Positions 37,193 through 46,465 of a stretch of DNA of 64,000 nucleotides are shown here, one piece after another. How positions within the stretch are numbered: the stretch's first letter is position 1; each line of letters opens with the position of its first letter. The notes beneath the pieces are model-generated. The model did not search any database, was not told where the DNA came from, and saw nothing but the letters and a program-made list of their open reading frames with translations. The position numbers and the translations under genes were made by a program. The stretch is from assembly GCF_033954455.1 (NCBI RefSeq), contig NZ_CP121473.1:3644501-3708500 (forward strand), read 5' to 3'. This DNA comes from Thiorhodovibrio litoralis (lineage in GTDB: Bacteria > Pseudomonadota > Gammaproteobacteria > Chromatiales > Chromatiaceae).

Positions 37193-38497
37193 CTAGGAAG
37201 TATCCCAGGTCAGGACGAGTTTGGGCGGATCGAAGATGGAGCGATACAGGGCCTCCCAATTTGGGATCAGGCAGAGATTGAAGCGATGGCGTAGCTGATC
37301 CCACAACCGGATCTTGCTCTGCGCCGCTGTCATTGCGGTTTGAAACAGCCGACAACAGCGTTGTTGGATCTGGTCGATGAGAAACGCCAGCATCATCAGA
37401 TGCATCAGCACGGTGCTTAAGTGTTGATCGCCGTGACCGAAGTTGTGCTCGAAGTGATAGCCTTGATTTTTCAGGGTGTTAAAGGTTTCGTTCTCGATTT
37501 TCCAGCGGGCGCGGGCTCCTCGCATCAAAGTCATCAGGTTGGTGTCGTCGATGGGAATGTCGGTGACCCAGGAGAAATGGGTCACCTTGCCATCCGGGGC
37601 GTGCTCCCAGTACTCGAGGAAATTGACCTCCAGGTCAAAATTGGACTCATTCAATGGGGCACCGTTGAGAGAGCGAAAGCGGTGGCGCGTGCCGTCTTCG
37701 TCCTTGTACTCGCGCACGATCGTCGTTGGGGTGTTGGCCACCCAGTCGAACAGAAAGCCATGGTCGCTTTCCTTGGCACCGAGGATGAAGCGCATGTTCA
37801 ACGCCTGAAGATGGCGGATGTGCGGGGCGTTGGACGCCAAGGCATCCTCAATGACGATGAGTTTCAGGTGCGGATGCTCGCGACGCACATCGCTTAACAA
37901 CCGCTTGCTGGCGTTGCGCTCGCAGTCGTTTTTCTTCGCCCCATCGGCGCGCATAATGGGCTCTGGTGCCAAGGGAAAGACCTCGCGCTGATCGGGGTGG
38001 ACCAACACCGCCGCCAGCGCCTGATGGTAGTAGGTGATGGTGCCGTCGCGGTGGTGTTTCTCGGCGCAGTGCTGGCAATGGATGCTCTGTGAGGAGAAGT
38101 ACCCGGTGCCGTCGAGCGAGAGCAGGTAGTGCCCGTGCAGATAGGCAAACCCTTCCAAGCCCTTGCCCCGCTGCAAGGCGGCCAACAACGCCTTGTACAA
38201 GGGGCGCAGATGCTTGGGGTCCATCACATCGAGACGTTGGCGAAACCAGGTATCGCTCGGGGCGCGCTCAATGCCGTAGAGCGTGCGCAGATTCGCTCGC
38301 TTGGTTGCATCCTTGCGGTCTTGGTCGAATTGCAGCAAGGAGGGGTATTTCAGTCCGAACAGCGCCAGACCGGACATCAGGTGATCGACCAGCGGGATGT
38401 CGCTCGCCGCTTCATCCGGGATTTTCCCGAAGACCGATCGCGCGGTGCGCAGCAGTCCGGCGGCACTCAGCGATTGACGACCAAAAGGCGCACTCAT
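37193..38497 (-). CDS. DDE transposase (IS4-like group)
   Basis: A 434-residue intact transposase. Landmarks: DIPLVDHLMSGLALFGLKYP, the metal-binding HCQHCAEKHHRDG, LIVIEDALASNAPHI (Asp) and RARWKIENETFNTLKNQGYH (Glu region). Upstream of the start, CTCGCAA-N8-TTGCGAG forms a hairpin at about 38511-38532. Terminal inverted repeats were not found. Confidence 0.88.
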   Translation of the reverse strand: MSAPFGRQSLSAAGLLRTARSVFGKIPDEAASDIPLVDHLMSGLALFGLKYPSLLQFDQDRKDATKRANLRTLYGIERAPSDTWFRQRLDVMDPKHLRPLYKALLAALQRGKGLEGFAYLHGHYLLSLDGTGYFSSQSIHCQHCAEKHHRDGTITYYHQALAAVLVHPDQREVFPLAPEPIMRADGAKKNDCERNASKRLLSDVRREHPHLKLIVIEDALASNAPHIRHLQALNMRFILGAKESDHGFLFDWVANTPTTIVREYKDEDGTRHRFRSLNGAPLNESNFDLEVNFLEYWEHAPDGKVTHFSWVTDIPIDDTNLMTLMRGARARWKIENETFNTLKNQGYHFEHNFGHGDQHLSTVLMHLMMLAFLIDQIQQRCCRLFQTAMTAAQSKIRLWDQLRHRFNLCLIPNWEALYRSIFDPPKLVLTWDTS

Positions 38498-38866
38498 CAG
38501 TTCTTACCTCGCAACCTGAGCTTTGCGAGATAATACCCTGATTCTGTGAGAAAGTTTACGAAAACATTTTTCCCACAATCATGCAGTGCATTGTTTTTAA
38601 AGCAAATAATTCTTCAACGGGAATTGCTGAAAGATCGCCAGGAATCCCTCCAGGAACCAGCCGGGAGCCCCCTTCTAGCACGCTTCACCACCCTTGATAC
38701 GCCCCTTGCTGAGGTTGAATCGGTCGGTGACACCTTCATCGGCTTCAATTGGTAGTTTGTCACAAGTTTCCAAGATTCCCACCCGATTCCCGGCTAGAAT
38801 TCACCATTGCGATTCAGGCCGAGTTGCGGTGCGAAGATCCGAACCCCTTGCTGATGCCCAAAACTG
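38498..38866. other. Spacer between transposase and chemoreceptor relic
   Basis: No supportable gene. A frame ending at about 38900 ([20 protein letters not shown]) could be the tail of another truncated protein. AT-rich sequence at 38535-38620 may include the IS end. Confidence 0.25.
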
Positions 38867-39460
38867 ATGAAGAATGGCAACAAGCCTGTTCCAGTTTCTA
38901 AGGGTGGAGCTTTGCCGTTGCTGTCCTCAGTCGAGTTGATATCCGACGCTCGCCCTGTGCATGAGTTACGTACCATCGCGGCGATGAGGGCCATCGCCAA
39001 TAAGATCAGCATGATCGAGGAGATTGCGTATAAAACCAACTTGCTGTCACTCAATGCAGCCATTGAGGCCGCACGCGCTGGTGAGCACGGGAAAGGTTTC
39101 TCGGTGGTTGCCGCAGAAGTGCAAAAGCTGGCGGAGAACAGTCGGTTAACCGCGCAAGAGATCAATCAATTAGCGACCAACAGTGTGGGCATCGCAGAAG
39201 AAGCCGGCAGATTACTGGAACAGATGGTGCCCAATATTCAGAAAACAGCCAGTCTGGTGCAAGAGATCACGGCAGCATCCGAGGAACAACACGGCGGAAT
39301 CGGCCAAATTAACGACTCGATGACACAGTTGGAGAAGGCAACCCAGCAGAGCGCCGCATCCTCGGAAGAGTTAGCGGCGACCGCCGAAGAATTGAACGGC
39401 CAGGCAGATCAGCTGCAGCAGGCCGTTGCCTACTTCACCTTATCCGGGCAAGTAAGTTGA
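38867..39460 (+). pseudogene. Methyl-accepting chemotaxis protein, C-terminal signalling fragment
   Basis: Homology begins at about 38960 ([20 protein letters not shown]). It covers the conserved hairpin tip [38 protein letters not shown], and the descending helix to the end ([18 protein letters not shown]). The sensor domain, TM helices and HAMP are absent and the first 30 residues are unrelated. It cannot work as a receptor on its own. Confidence 0.85.
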
Positions 39461-39683
39461 TCAGTTTACAGCTTGGTCGCGGTCAGCAGAATATTGCCGT
39501 GATCAGGCCGCGTTCCCATAGAAGGTGGCTGGAAACGGCAACAAATGATTGCCTGGCCCGAGGGTGACGGCAGAGCAATACCAGACCATGTAATCTCGGG
39601 TTTCACCGGCCAAAGTGCCGCAGCAACGACGCCATTCTGACTGCTCCCAGATGGACGGAAAACCGCACAGATTCTCGAACGCC

Positions 39684-40082
39684 TTACCAGCAGGGGGTTG
39701 CCAGACTAGACGCCAGGCCCATGACGTCCCAGGGCGATGGCATCGGCATCCCGGCCGGGAAGCCACCCGCTTTGAGGCGGATGATCGACTCGGCCCATTG
39801 CAACGGACGCGGCAGGCCGCCATGCATCGCCGCCAGCGCATGCAACTCACCCACAAAGGCTCGATCACACGGGGTATCGGAGCGGGGATCTGCGGTGCAA
39901 AGATCATGACGCATGCAGGCCGCATCAAAGTCGTCGATCGGCGGCGGGAAGTGGCCGGCTTGGGGCCAGTCGATCCCGCACCAGTTGCCGTAAATGGGCA
40001 TGCACTTAAATGCCAGGACGCTCTCGCAGCCGCCGGCAAGGCCCACAGCCATGAGTGCAGCCAGAACCGTCTGTCGGGTCAT
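39684..40082 (-). CDS. Secreted phospholipase A2-like protein
   Basis: A 132-residue protein with an N-terminal signal sequence (MTRQTVLAALMAVGLAGG) and the PLA2 active-site motif CMRHDLC (catalytic His59 and Asp60, flanked by Cys56 and Cys62), preceded by YGNWCGIDWP. It may hydrolyse phospholipids in the periplasm or outside. The overlapping frame continues about 60 residues past the stop with a Cys-containing segment (LVWQPPAGKAFENLCGF), so a frameshift near 39700 may have shortened the protein. Confidence 0.65.
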   Translation of the reverse strand: MTRQTVLAALMAVGLAGGCESVLAFKCMPIYGNWCGIDWPQAGHFPPPIDDFDAACMRHDLCTADPRSDTPCDRAFVGELHALAAMHGGLPRPLQWAESIIRLKAGGFPAGMPMPSPWDVMGLASSLATPCW

Positions 40083-40403
40083 CGAATACCTCCAATCTTT
40101 AACCTAGCCTGCTAGAGAGTGTAGCAGTTGCAAGCATTGAATCCGATGGAAGCGGCCAACCGACAACTCGGGGCAACTCCAGGCTCGCCAGCCGAACCAT
40201 AGCAACCGGCTGCAAATGGCGCATTTCAAAATCGCCCATAGTAACCCGATGCCCAAGGTCATGCAGCGGATGGGGTTCGCCCCAGCAGGGCGGAACCGTT
40301 CCAGGCTAAATTAACTGGCTGTAGAAAAACTTACCCTCGATTCTGGACATTTCCTTCCGTCTGGTTCAAACTGCTGGCCATTGCTAACTGGCGAGGCGGC
40401 GCG
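40083..40403. other. Spacer before the ISAs1 element
   Basis: No gene with a start. A short frame, HSNPMPKVMQRMGFAPAGRN, ends at 40312 and resembles the tail of a small enzyme or acetyltransferase. The left end of the ISAs1 element probably lies between 40313 and 40390. Confidence 0.3.
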
Positions 40404-42202
40404 ATGAACCTGCACGAGATCACCCTGCGTCTGGTCGCCGCGGATGAAGAGCCGCGCTTCAACGCCCTGCTTGAGGAGCATCACTACCTGGGGGCTTCGG
40501 CAAAGATCGGTCACACCCTCTGGTATGTCGCCACCTGGCAGGAGCAGTGGCTGGCGTTGCTGGTGTTCAGCGCGGCCGCATGGAAGTGCGGCGCGCGCGA
40601 TCGCTGGATCGGCTGGGATCGGCGCTATCAATTCGACCGGCTGCATCTGATCGCCAACAACGCCCGTTTTTTGATCCTGCCCGCGTGGCATGTGCCGAAT
40701 CTCGCCTCGCGTGTGCTGGGGCTATGCGAGCGCCGGGTCAGCGCCGATTGGCCGGCGCGCTTCGGCTATCCGCTGTGGTTGCTGGAGACCTTCGTCGATC
40801 CGCGCCGGTTCGCCGGTACCTGCTATCGCGCCGCCAATTGGCTCGAGGTCGGGCAGACACGCGGGTATCGGCGCACCCGCGCCGGCTACAGCAACCGCGC
40901 CGATGGCGCCAAGCGGGTGTTTGTCCGCCCCTTGATCGCGCAGGCTCAAGCACGCTTGTCTCATCCAACACTTGATCCTGTCTATCACCATGGAGTCCCA
41001 AGACTGATGTTAAGTGCACAGCAGATGCGTTCGTTGCCCGAGTTCTTCGCCGATGTCCCGGATCCGCGCCGCAGCCAAGGCCGACGGCATCCGTTGCCGG
41101 TGGTGCTTGCCATCTCGGCCGCGGCGGTCTTGTGCGGGGCGCGCGGCTACAAGGCCATCGCTGAATGGGCGCAGGACCTCAGTCAGACCGCCCGTGCGCG
41201 TTTTGGCTGCCGCTATCGCAATGGCCGCTATGAGGTGCCCAGCCGCACCCGCATCCGCGATGTCCTCACGCGGGCGGACCCCAACGCCGTCGATCGAGCA
41301 CTGCAGGGTTGGAACGCGCAGATGGCCACCGAGGACGAGGGCTTGGCCCTTGATGGCAAGACGATGTGCAACGCCATCGACGCCGAGGGAAACCAGACCC
41401 ACATCCTCGGTGTCGTTGGACATGAGTCCAAGCGCTGTCACACCCAAAAAAAGTCGGCTCTCTGCCCGTCAATGGCAGCGATGAGCTGAAACGCACCCCA
41501 AAAAAACAGTGGGAGATCGGGATGGCGATCCCGGTGCTCGATTCCCTCGACCTTACCGGCAAAACCCTCACCGCCGACGCGCTCCTCACCTAACGCAAGC
41601 TCGCTGCCTACCTGGTCCAACGCGGCGCGCACTACGTTTTTATCGCCAAGGATAACCAACCGACCCTCGCGGCCGATATTCGGTTGAACTTCCAGGATCG
41701 TGGCGAACCGGACTTCCGCGAGCGCCCGGAACTCAAGCACGGGCGCATCGAAAGCCGCGCGATTTGGACCTCCACGAAGCTCAACGCGTATCTCGACTTC
41801 CCCGCTGTCGGTCAGGTCTTCGTCATTGAGCGGACCATCACGAACAAGAAGACCGGCAAGACGACCATCGAAACGGTCTACGGCCTCACTGATCACACCC
41901 CCGAGAGCGCCAGTCCCAAGCGCTTGCTGGCCTTTAACCGTAGCCACTGGGGCGTTGAAGCCCATCACTGGATCCTCGACTGGAACTGGGATGAGGATCG
42001 CTGCACGATCCGCACCGGCCATGGACCGGAAAACATGACCCGCCTGCGCCGGTTCGCCACTGGCCTGATCAAGGCGAAATCCACCGACTCCGTCTCGGCA
42101 ACCATTGATAAACTCGCGCGCAAGGTTCGCCGTGTCTTCGACTATCTGGGGATGACGGCGAACTCAGTGCCACGTGCTGCTCGAGCGGCGCCTGTCAGCT
42201 AG
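40404..42202 (+). pseudogene. ISAs1-family transposase with N-terminal DruA-like (DUF4338) domain, broken
   Basis: Residues 1-185 match the DUF4338/DruA family (EEHHYLGASAKIGHTLWYVA, AAWKCGARDRWIGW, NNARFLILP, GTCYRAANW). From residue 202 (MLSAQQMRSLPEFFADVPDP) it is an ISAs1 transposase. The frame is lost at a run of seven A (41446-41452, A_AAA_AAG). The -1 frame then gives the expected family sequence but meets TAA at 41591 where CAA is expected. Homology goes on to 42202 (SHWGVEAHHWILDWNWDEDR). Both a slip and a nonsense change are needed to explain it. Confidence 0.88.
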
Positions 42203-42552
42203 AACGGATTTGCCGTGTCATCCAACCGATCGGGCGTTGCAATCCGGCGCGTCGCCAGCTCGGTCAGGATCGCCGCCAGATAGTCCACGCACATCACCCC
42301 GGTGGTGGTGTCGTTGATGCTGGGCGACAGGACCTTAACAGCCACGTCAACGATCTGGCGGATACCCAAGGCAACATCCTGCTCCACCGTGCGCTGGCGA
42401 CTGATGACGTAGACCGCGTTGAGTCTGGCCGCCGTCGCTTGGTCCAGGTCACCCGGATCGAGCAGCGAGACCAGGGGGGTGCCCGCGATGACGAAATCCC
42501 CGACGCCGTGCTCCATCCGCCGGAGGGTGTCCTGGGTTCGGGCGATCTCCAG
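42199..42552 (-). pseudogene. DUF2254 membrane protein, C-terminal fragment
   Basis: From the transposon edge the minus strand reads LEIARTQDTLRRMEHGVGDF, RQRTVEQDVALGIRQIVDVA and LSPSINDTTTGVMCVDYL, the soluble C-terminal blocks of DUF2254 proteins. It continues directly from the fragment at 50711-51205 (GYVESLDADVLLE-IARTQD). The 3' end meets the ISAs1 remnant. The gene was split by the 8.2-kb nested transposon. Confidence 0.85.
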
Positions 42553-42616
42553 TGAGCCTGAGCAGACTATTTGCGGGAATCGGCCGCGATTCTGAGCAAA
42601 TTCAGTGAGGGAAAAC

Positions 42617-42660
42617 AAAAAACCCCCTCAAACAACTTGACGCAAGTTGTCCGAGAGGGC
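42617..42660 (-). terminator. Rho-independent terminator facing out of the transposon (outer copy)
   Basis: Read on the minus strand, a stem of CCCTC/GAGGG and CAACTTG/CAAGTTG is followed by TTTTTTGTTTT. It would stop antisense transcripts leaving the element leftwards. The same structure is at 45721-45764 in the inner copy with one base changed. Confidence 0.65.
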
Positions 42661-42693
42661 TGTCTCCGAATTTCGCCAAAAACCAGGAGACAG
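42660..42693 (+). promoter_or_regulatory. Hairpin that sequesters the ribosome-binding site of gene A (outer copy)
   Basis: CTGTCTCC (42660-42667) can pair with GGAGACAG (42686-42693), which contains the AGGAG ribosome site nine bases before the GTG start at 42699. Folding would hide the site and limit translation, a common way for mobile elements to restrain themselves or to ignore read-through transcripts. Conserved at 45764-45797. Confidence 0.6.
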
Positions 42694-42698
42694 TCCCA

Positions 42699-43268
42699 GT
42701 GTGTCACGCCTTTCTTGCCGACACGAACTTTTACCAACTGCTCACCCGGATCGACGAGTCGATTGCCGAGGAAGTCCGCGCGGGCGGCTGTGACTGCGGT
42801 GGTGCGTTGCACAGCGCCCGTTATCCGCGTAAGCCCCGAGGTGTTGTGCGTGGCGTCTTGGATGAGAGCTACCAGAGCCGTCTGAGTTTCTGCTGTGCCG
42901 CGGACGGGTGCCGGCGGCGCAGCACCCCGCCTTCCGTTCGGTTTCTGGGCCGCAAGGTCTATCTCGGGGTCATCGTCGTGCTGATTTCGGCCCTGCATGA
43001 CGGACTGAGCGCATCGCGTCGCCAGCGCTTGATCAAGACGCTCGGTGTCACCGTCCAAACCCTGCGGCGGTGGCAGCACTGGTGGCGTGAGCAGTTTGTG
43101 CAAACCCGCTGCTTTCGATCCTTGGCTGGTCTGTTGATGCCGCCGATCGCCACCGAGCACCTGCCAGGATCCCTGCTGGAAAAATTGAGCGCAAAAGCGT
43201 TGTCCGAGCGCGTCGTGCAACTGCTGATATTGATCGCCCCGAGCACGACAGCGACAGGCTCGCTGTAG
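42699..43268 (+). CDS. Transposon gene A: DUF6431-like zinc-ribbon/HTH protein (outer copy)
   Basis: A 189-residue protein from GTG 42699. N-terminal zinc-ribbon cysteines: Cys31 and Cys33 (CDCGG), then Cys65/66 and Cys71 (FCCAADGCRRR). The signature TPPSVRFLGRKVYLG follows, then a helix-turn-helix (LIKTLGVTVQTLRRWQHWW). It resembles DUF6431 proteins. As the first gene of the element it may bind the ends or regulate expression; that role is inferred. The inner-copy version differs at two residues (Gln13His, Asp/Cys in ALHDGL). Confidence 0.75.
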   Translation: MCHAFLADTNFYQLLTRIDESIAEEVRAGGCDCGGALHSARYPRKPRGVVRGVLDESYQSRLSFCCAADGCRRRSTPPSVRFLGRKVYLGVIVVLISALHDGLSASRRQRLIKTLGVTVQTLRRWQHWWREQFVQTRCFRSLAGLLMPPIATEHLPGSLLEKLSAKALSERVVQLLILIAPSTTATGSL

Positions 43269-43361
43269 GGCAACGCCAACCCGCAGAAGACCTCATCGCG
43301 CCGCTGGGCGGCGCCTTCTAGACTCCCGGTGATGTGTGAAACAACTGGGAGGTGAAGACGA

Positions 43362-44819
43362 ATGTCCGATGACAACGGCCTCGGTGATCCCGATGGTTGG
43401 GCGCGGTTGCGCTTTGCCATTATTGGTCCTTTATTGGCTGATCCTGCGCCGGCGAACGCGCTGGGCGCGCGGCTGAAGGCGCTAGCGGCCAAGTCATGGC
43501 GTCATCCGGTGACTGGGCGGGCGGTCAGTTTTAGCTTTGGGACCTTGGAGCGCTGGTATTACCTCGCACGCGATGCCCAAGACCCGGTGACCGCACTGCG
43601 CCCGCGCCGGCGCAGCGATGCCGGGGAGCAGCGCGCGCTGAGTCCGCGCCTGATGGATGCGGTGCAAGCCCAGTACCGCGACTACCCCGGTTGGACGGTG
43701 CAGCTGCATTACGACAACCTCGCCGCCTTGTGCGCGGGCGATCAGACCCTGGGGCCGCTGCCCTCCTATGCCACCGTGCGCCGCTTCATGAAGCGCGCGG
43801 GCTTGCACCGCCGGCGTGTCCCGGCGCGCAAGACGCCGGGCGCTGAACAGGCCGCGCGGCGCCTGGAGGCCTGCGAGGTGCGCAGCTATGAAGCCCAGTA
43901 TGTCCATGCCTTGTGGCATCTGGACTTTCATCATGGCTCGCGCAAAGTCCTCACCCGGGGTGGCGTCTGGGTCAAGCCCCTGCTGCTGGCGGTCATTGAC
44001 GATCACTCCCGCCTGATCTGCCATCTGCAGTGGTACCTCGATGAGACCACCGAGACCTTGGTCCATGGCCTGGGGCAGGCGTTGCACAAGCGCGGGCTGC
44101 CGCGCGCCTTGATGAGCGATAACGGCGCGGCAATGCAGGCCGAGGAGTTCACCGCCGGATTGCACGCCCTGGGCATCCTCCATGAGCCGACCCTGCCGTA
44201 CAGCCCGTATCAGAACGCCAAGCAGGAGCGCTTCTGGGCCACGCTGGAAGGCCGCCTGATGGCGATGCTCAAGGACATCGCGGAGCTGAGTCTGCCTCAG
44301 CTCAACACCCTCACTCAGGCGTGGGTGGAGCAGGAGTACCACCGCAAGGTCCACAGTGAGACCGCCGCCACGCCGCTTGCGCGTCTTCTCGATGCGCCCA
44401 ACGTGGGGCGCCCCTGTCCGGACAGCGAGCAGGTCCGCGCCGCTTTTCGTTGTCGCGTCCAACGCCGTCAGCGCCGCAGCGATGGGACGCTCAGCCTGGC
44501 GGGCAAGCGCTTCGAGGTGCCGGCGCGCTTGCGTCACCTTGAGCAACTGCATATCGCTTATGCCCGCTGGGATCTGAGTGCTGTGGACGTGGTTGATCCC
44601 CACTCGGGCGCCATCCTCTGCCGCCTCTATCCCCTCGATAAAGCCGCCAATGCCTCCGGGCAGCGTCGGCGCCTTGAGCCCGCCGGCGCACCGCCACCGC
44701 CATCACAACGCGCCACGACGCTGCCACCGTTGCTGCGCGACTTGCTCGCCGAGTATGCCGCCACCGGTCTGCCGCCGGCCTATCTGCCAAAACACGATGA
44801 CCTGGAATCCAGTCGATGA
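43362..44819 (+). CDS. Transposon gene B: DDE integrase-type transposase (outer copy)
   Basis: A 485-residue rve-fold transposase. Catalytic triad Asp188 (ALWHLDFHHG), Asp253 (ALMSDNGAAM) and Glu289 (YQNAKQERFW), a DDx35E spacing. An N-terminal helix-turn-helix region (VSFSFGTLERWYYLARD) and a C-terminal beta-barrel-like segment (LSLAGKRFEVPARL) give the TniA/IS481-like architecture. GGGAGG precedes the ATG. The stop overlaps the start of gene C by 4 bp (ATGA). Confidence 0.92.
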   Translation: MSDDNGLGDPDGWARLRFAIIGPLLADPAPANALGARLKALAAKSWRHPVTGRAVSFSFGTLERWYYLARDAQDPVTALRPRRRSDAGEQRALSPRLMDAVQAQYRDYPGWTVQLHYDNLAALCAGDQTLGPLPSYATVRRFMKRAGLHRRRVPARKTPGAEQAARRLEACEVRSYEAQYVHALWHLDFHHGSRKVLTRGGVWVKPLLLAVIDDHSRLICHLQWYLDETTETLVHGLGQALHKRGLPRALMSDNGAAMQAEEFTAGLHALGILHEPTLPYSPYQNAKQERFWATLEGRLMAMLKDIAELSLPQLNTLTQAWVEQEYHRKVHSETAATPLARLLDAPNVGRPCPDSEQVRAAFRCRVQRRQRRSDGTLSLAGKRFEVPARLRHLEQLHIAYARWDLSAVDVVDPHSGAILCRLYPLDKAANASGQRRRLEPAGAPPPPSQRATTLPPLLRDLLAEYAATGLPPAYLPKHDDLESSR

Positions 44820-45712
44820 ACAAGACCCTGCTGGCCCTCTATGGACTGAAGTTCAATCCGTTCTCCCCGGAGCTGCCGACGGCGGCACTGCATCGCAGCG
44901 CGCCGGTGGAGCAGTTTTGCTGGCGCATCGAGCAGAGCCTGATCCGCGAAGGCGGTTTTGCGCTCATTCAAGGTGATCCGGGTACCGGCAAGAGTGCGGT
45001 ACTGCGCCTGCTCGATGAGCGTCTGCGCCAGCTGCCCGATATCAGCGTTGGGGCGCTCACGCATCCCAGCTCGAAGGTGGCGGACTTCTACCGCGAGATG
45101 GGCGATCTGTTCGCCGTTGACCTCAAGCCCCATAACCGCTGGGGTGGCTTCAAGATCCTGCGCGAGCGCTGGCTGGCGCATCTGGAGACGACGCTGTTGC
45201 GCCCGGTGTTGCTCATCGACGAGGCGCAGGAGATGCATCCGACGGTGCTCAATGAGCTGCGTCTGCTGACCTCCATGCAGTTCGATTCGCGCACGTTGTT
45301 GAGCGTGATCCTGGCCGGCGATGGCCGCCTGGCGACCAAGCTGCGCCGTGAGGAGTTGCTGCCGCTGGGCAGTCGTATCCGTACGCGCCTGAGTATGGAG
45401 TATGCCAGTCGCGAGGCGCTGGTCGCCTGCCTGGAGCATTTACAACACAGTGCCGGCAATGCGAGTCTGATGAGCGCAGGGCTGATGAAGACGCTCGCTG
45501 AGCATGCGTTGGGCAATTATCGCGTGCTCACGACCATGGCGGCAGAATTGCTGGCGCAGGCTGCTCGGCTCGAACGCGCGCAGCTCGATGAACAACTCTA
45601 CCTTGAGGTGTTTGGTTCAGCGGCGGGCAACGCCCGCCAACGCCCGAGTGCCAGGGTGAGCCTGAGCAGACTATTTGCGGGAATCGGCCGCGATTCTGAG
45701 CAAATTCAGTGA
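44816..45712 (+). CDS. Transposon gene C: ExeA/TniB-like AAA+ ATPase, C-terminus altered by nested insertion
   Basis: The intact form has 283 residues; here the last residues are replaced (SARVSLSRLFAGIGRDSEQI) because the inner copy begins at 45657. Walker A GDPGTGKS (53-60) and Walker B VLLIDEAQ (131-138) are intact. The N-terminus LLALYGLKFNPFSPELP is typical of ExeA-like ATPases. By analogy with TniB/TnsC it would choose target DNA and activate the transposase. It may still function, since only the last four residues are lost. Confidence 0.88.
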   Translation: MNKTLLALYGLKFNPFSPELPTAALHRSAPVEQFCWRIEQSLIREGGFALIQGDPGTGKSAVLRLLDERLRQLPDISVGALTHPSSKVADFYREMGDLFAVDLKPHNRWGGFKILRERWLAHLETTLLRPVLLIDEAQEMHPTVLNELRLLTSMQFDSRTLLSVILAGDGRLATKLRREELLPLGSRIRTRLSMEYASREALVACLEHLQHSAGNASLMSAGLMKTLAEHALGNYRVLTTMAAELLAQAARLERAQLDEQLYLEVFGSAAGNARQRPSARVSLSRLFAGIGRDSEQIQ

Positions 45713-45763
45713 GGGAAAACAAAAAACCCCCTCAAACAACTTGACGCAAGTTGCCCGAGAGGG

Positions 45764-45797
45764 CTGTCTCCGAATTTCGCCAAAAACCAGGAGACAG
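45764..45797 (+). promoter_or_regulatory. Hairpin that sequesters the ribosome-binding site of gene A (inner copy)
   Basis: Exact counterpart of the outer-copy structure, with CTGTCTCC pairing with GGAGACAG over the AGGAG site before GTG 45803. The outward terminator lies just upstream (45721-45764). Confidence 0.6.
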
Positions 45798-45802
45798 TCC
45801 CA

Positions 45803-46372
45803 GTGTGTCACGCCTTTCTTGCCGACACGAACTTTTACCACCTGCTCACCCGGATCGACGAGTCGATTGCCGAGGAAGTCCGCGCGGGCGGCTGTGACTG
45901 CGGTGGTGCGTTGCACAGCGCCCGTTATCCGCGTAAGCCCCGAGGTGTTGTGCGTGGCGTCTTGGATGAGAGCTACCAGAGCCGTCTGAGTTTCTGCTGT
46001 GCCGCGGACGGGTGCCGGCGGCGCAGCACCCCGCCTTCCGTTCGGTTTCTGGGCCGCAAGGTCTATCTCGGGGTCATCGTCGTGCTGATTTCCGCCCTGC
46101 ATTGCGGGCTGAGCGCATCGCGTCGCCAGCGCTTGATCAAGACGCTCGGTGTCACCGTCCAAACCCTGCGGCGGTGGCAGCACTGGTGGCGTGAGCAGTT
46201 TGTGCAAACCCGCTGCTTTCGATCCTTGGCTGGTCTGTTGATGCCGCCGATCGCCACCGAGCACCTGCCAGGATCCCTGCTGGAAAAATTGAGCGCAAAA
46301 GCGTTGTCCGAGCGCGTCGTGCAACTGCTGATATTGATCGCCCCGAGCACGACAGCGACAGGCTCGCTGTAG
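45803..46372 (+). CDS. Transposon gene A: DUF6431-like zinc-ribbon/HTH protein (inner copy)
   Basis: A 189-residue near-identical twin of the outer gene A (His for Gln13; ALHCGL for ALHDGL). Same zinc-ribbon cysteines and HTH. Followed by gene B after 93 bp; that gap contains TAGACTCCCGG and a good ribosome site. Confidence 0.75.
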   Translation: MCHAFLADTNFYHLLTRIDESIAEEVRAGGCDCGGALHSARYPRKPRGVVRGVLDESYQSRLSFCCAADGCRRRSTPPSVRFLGRKVYLGVIVVLISALHCGLSASRRQRLIKTLGVTVQTLRRWQHWWREQFVQTRCFRSLAGLLMPPIATEHLPGSLLEKLSAKALSERVVQLLILIAPSTTATGSL

Positions 46373-46465
46373 GGCAACGCCAACCCGCAGAAGACCTCAT
46401 CGCGCCGCTGGGCGGCGCCTTCTAGACTCCCGGTGATGTGTGAAACAACTGGGAGGTGAAGACGA

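Noticed and set aside
43494-44603. Long minus-strand ORF (369 codons) opposite the DDE transposase, repeated at 46598-47707
   Set aside because: It lies entirely antisense to a clear transposase and has no recognisable domain; high GC leaves the opposite strand open.
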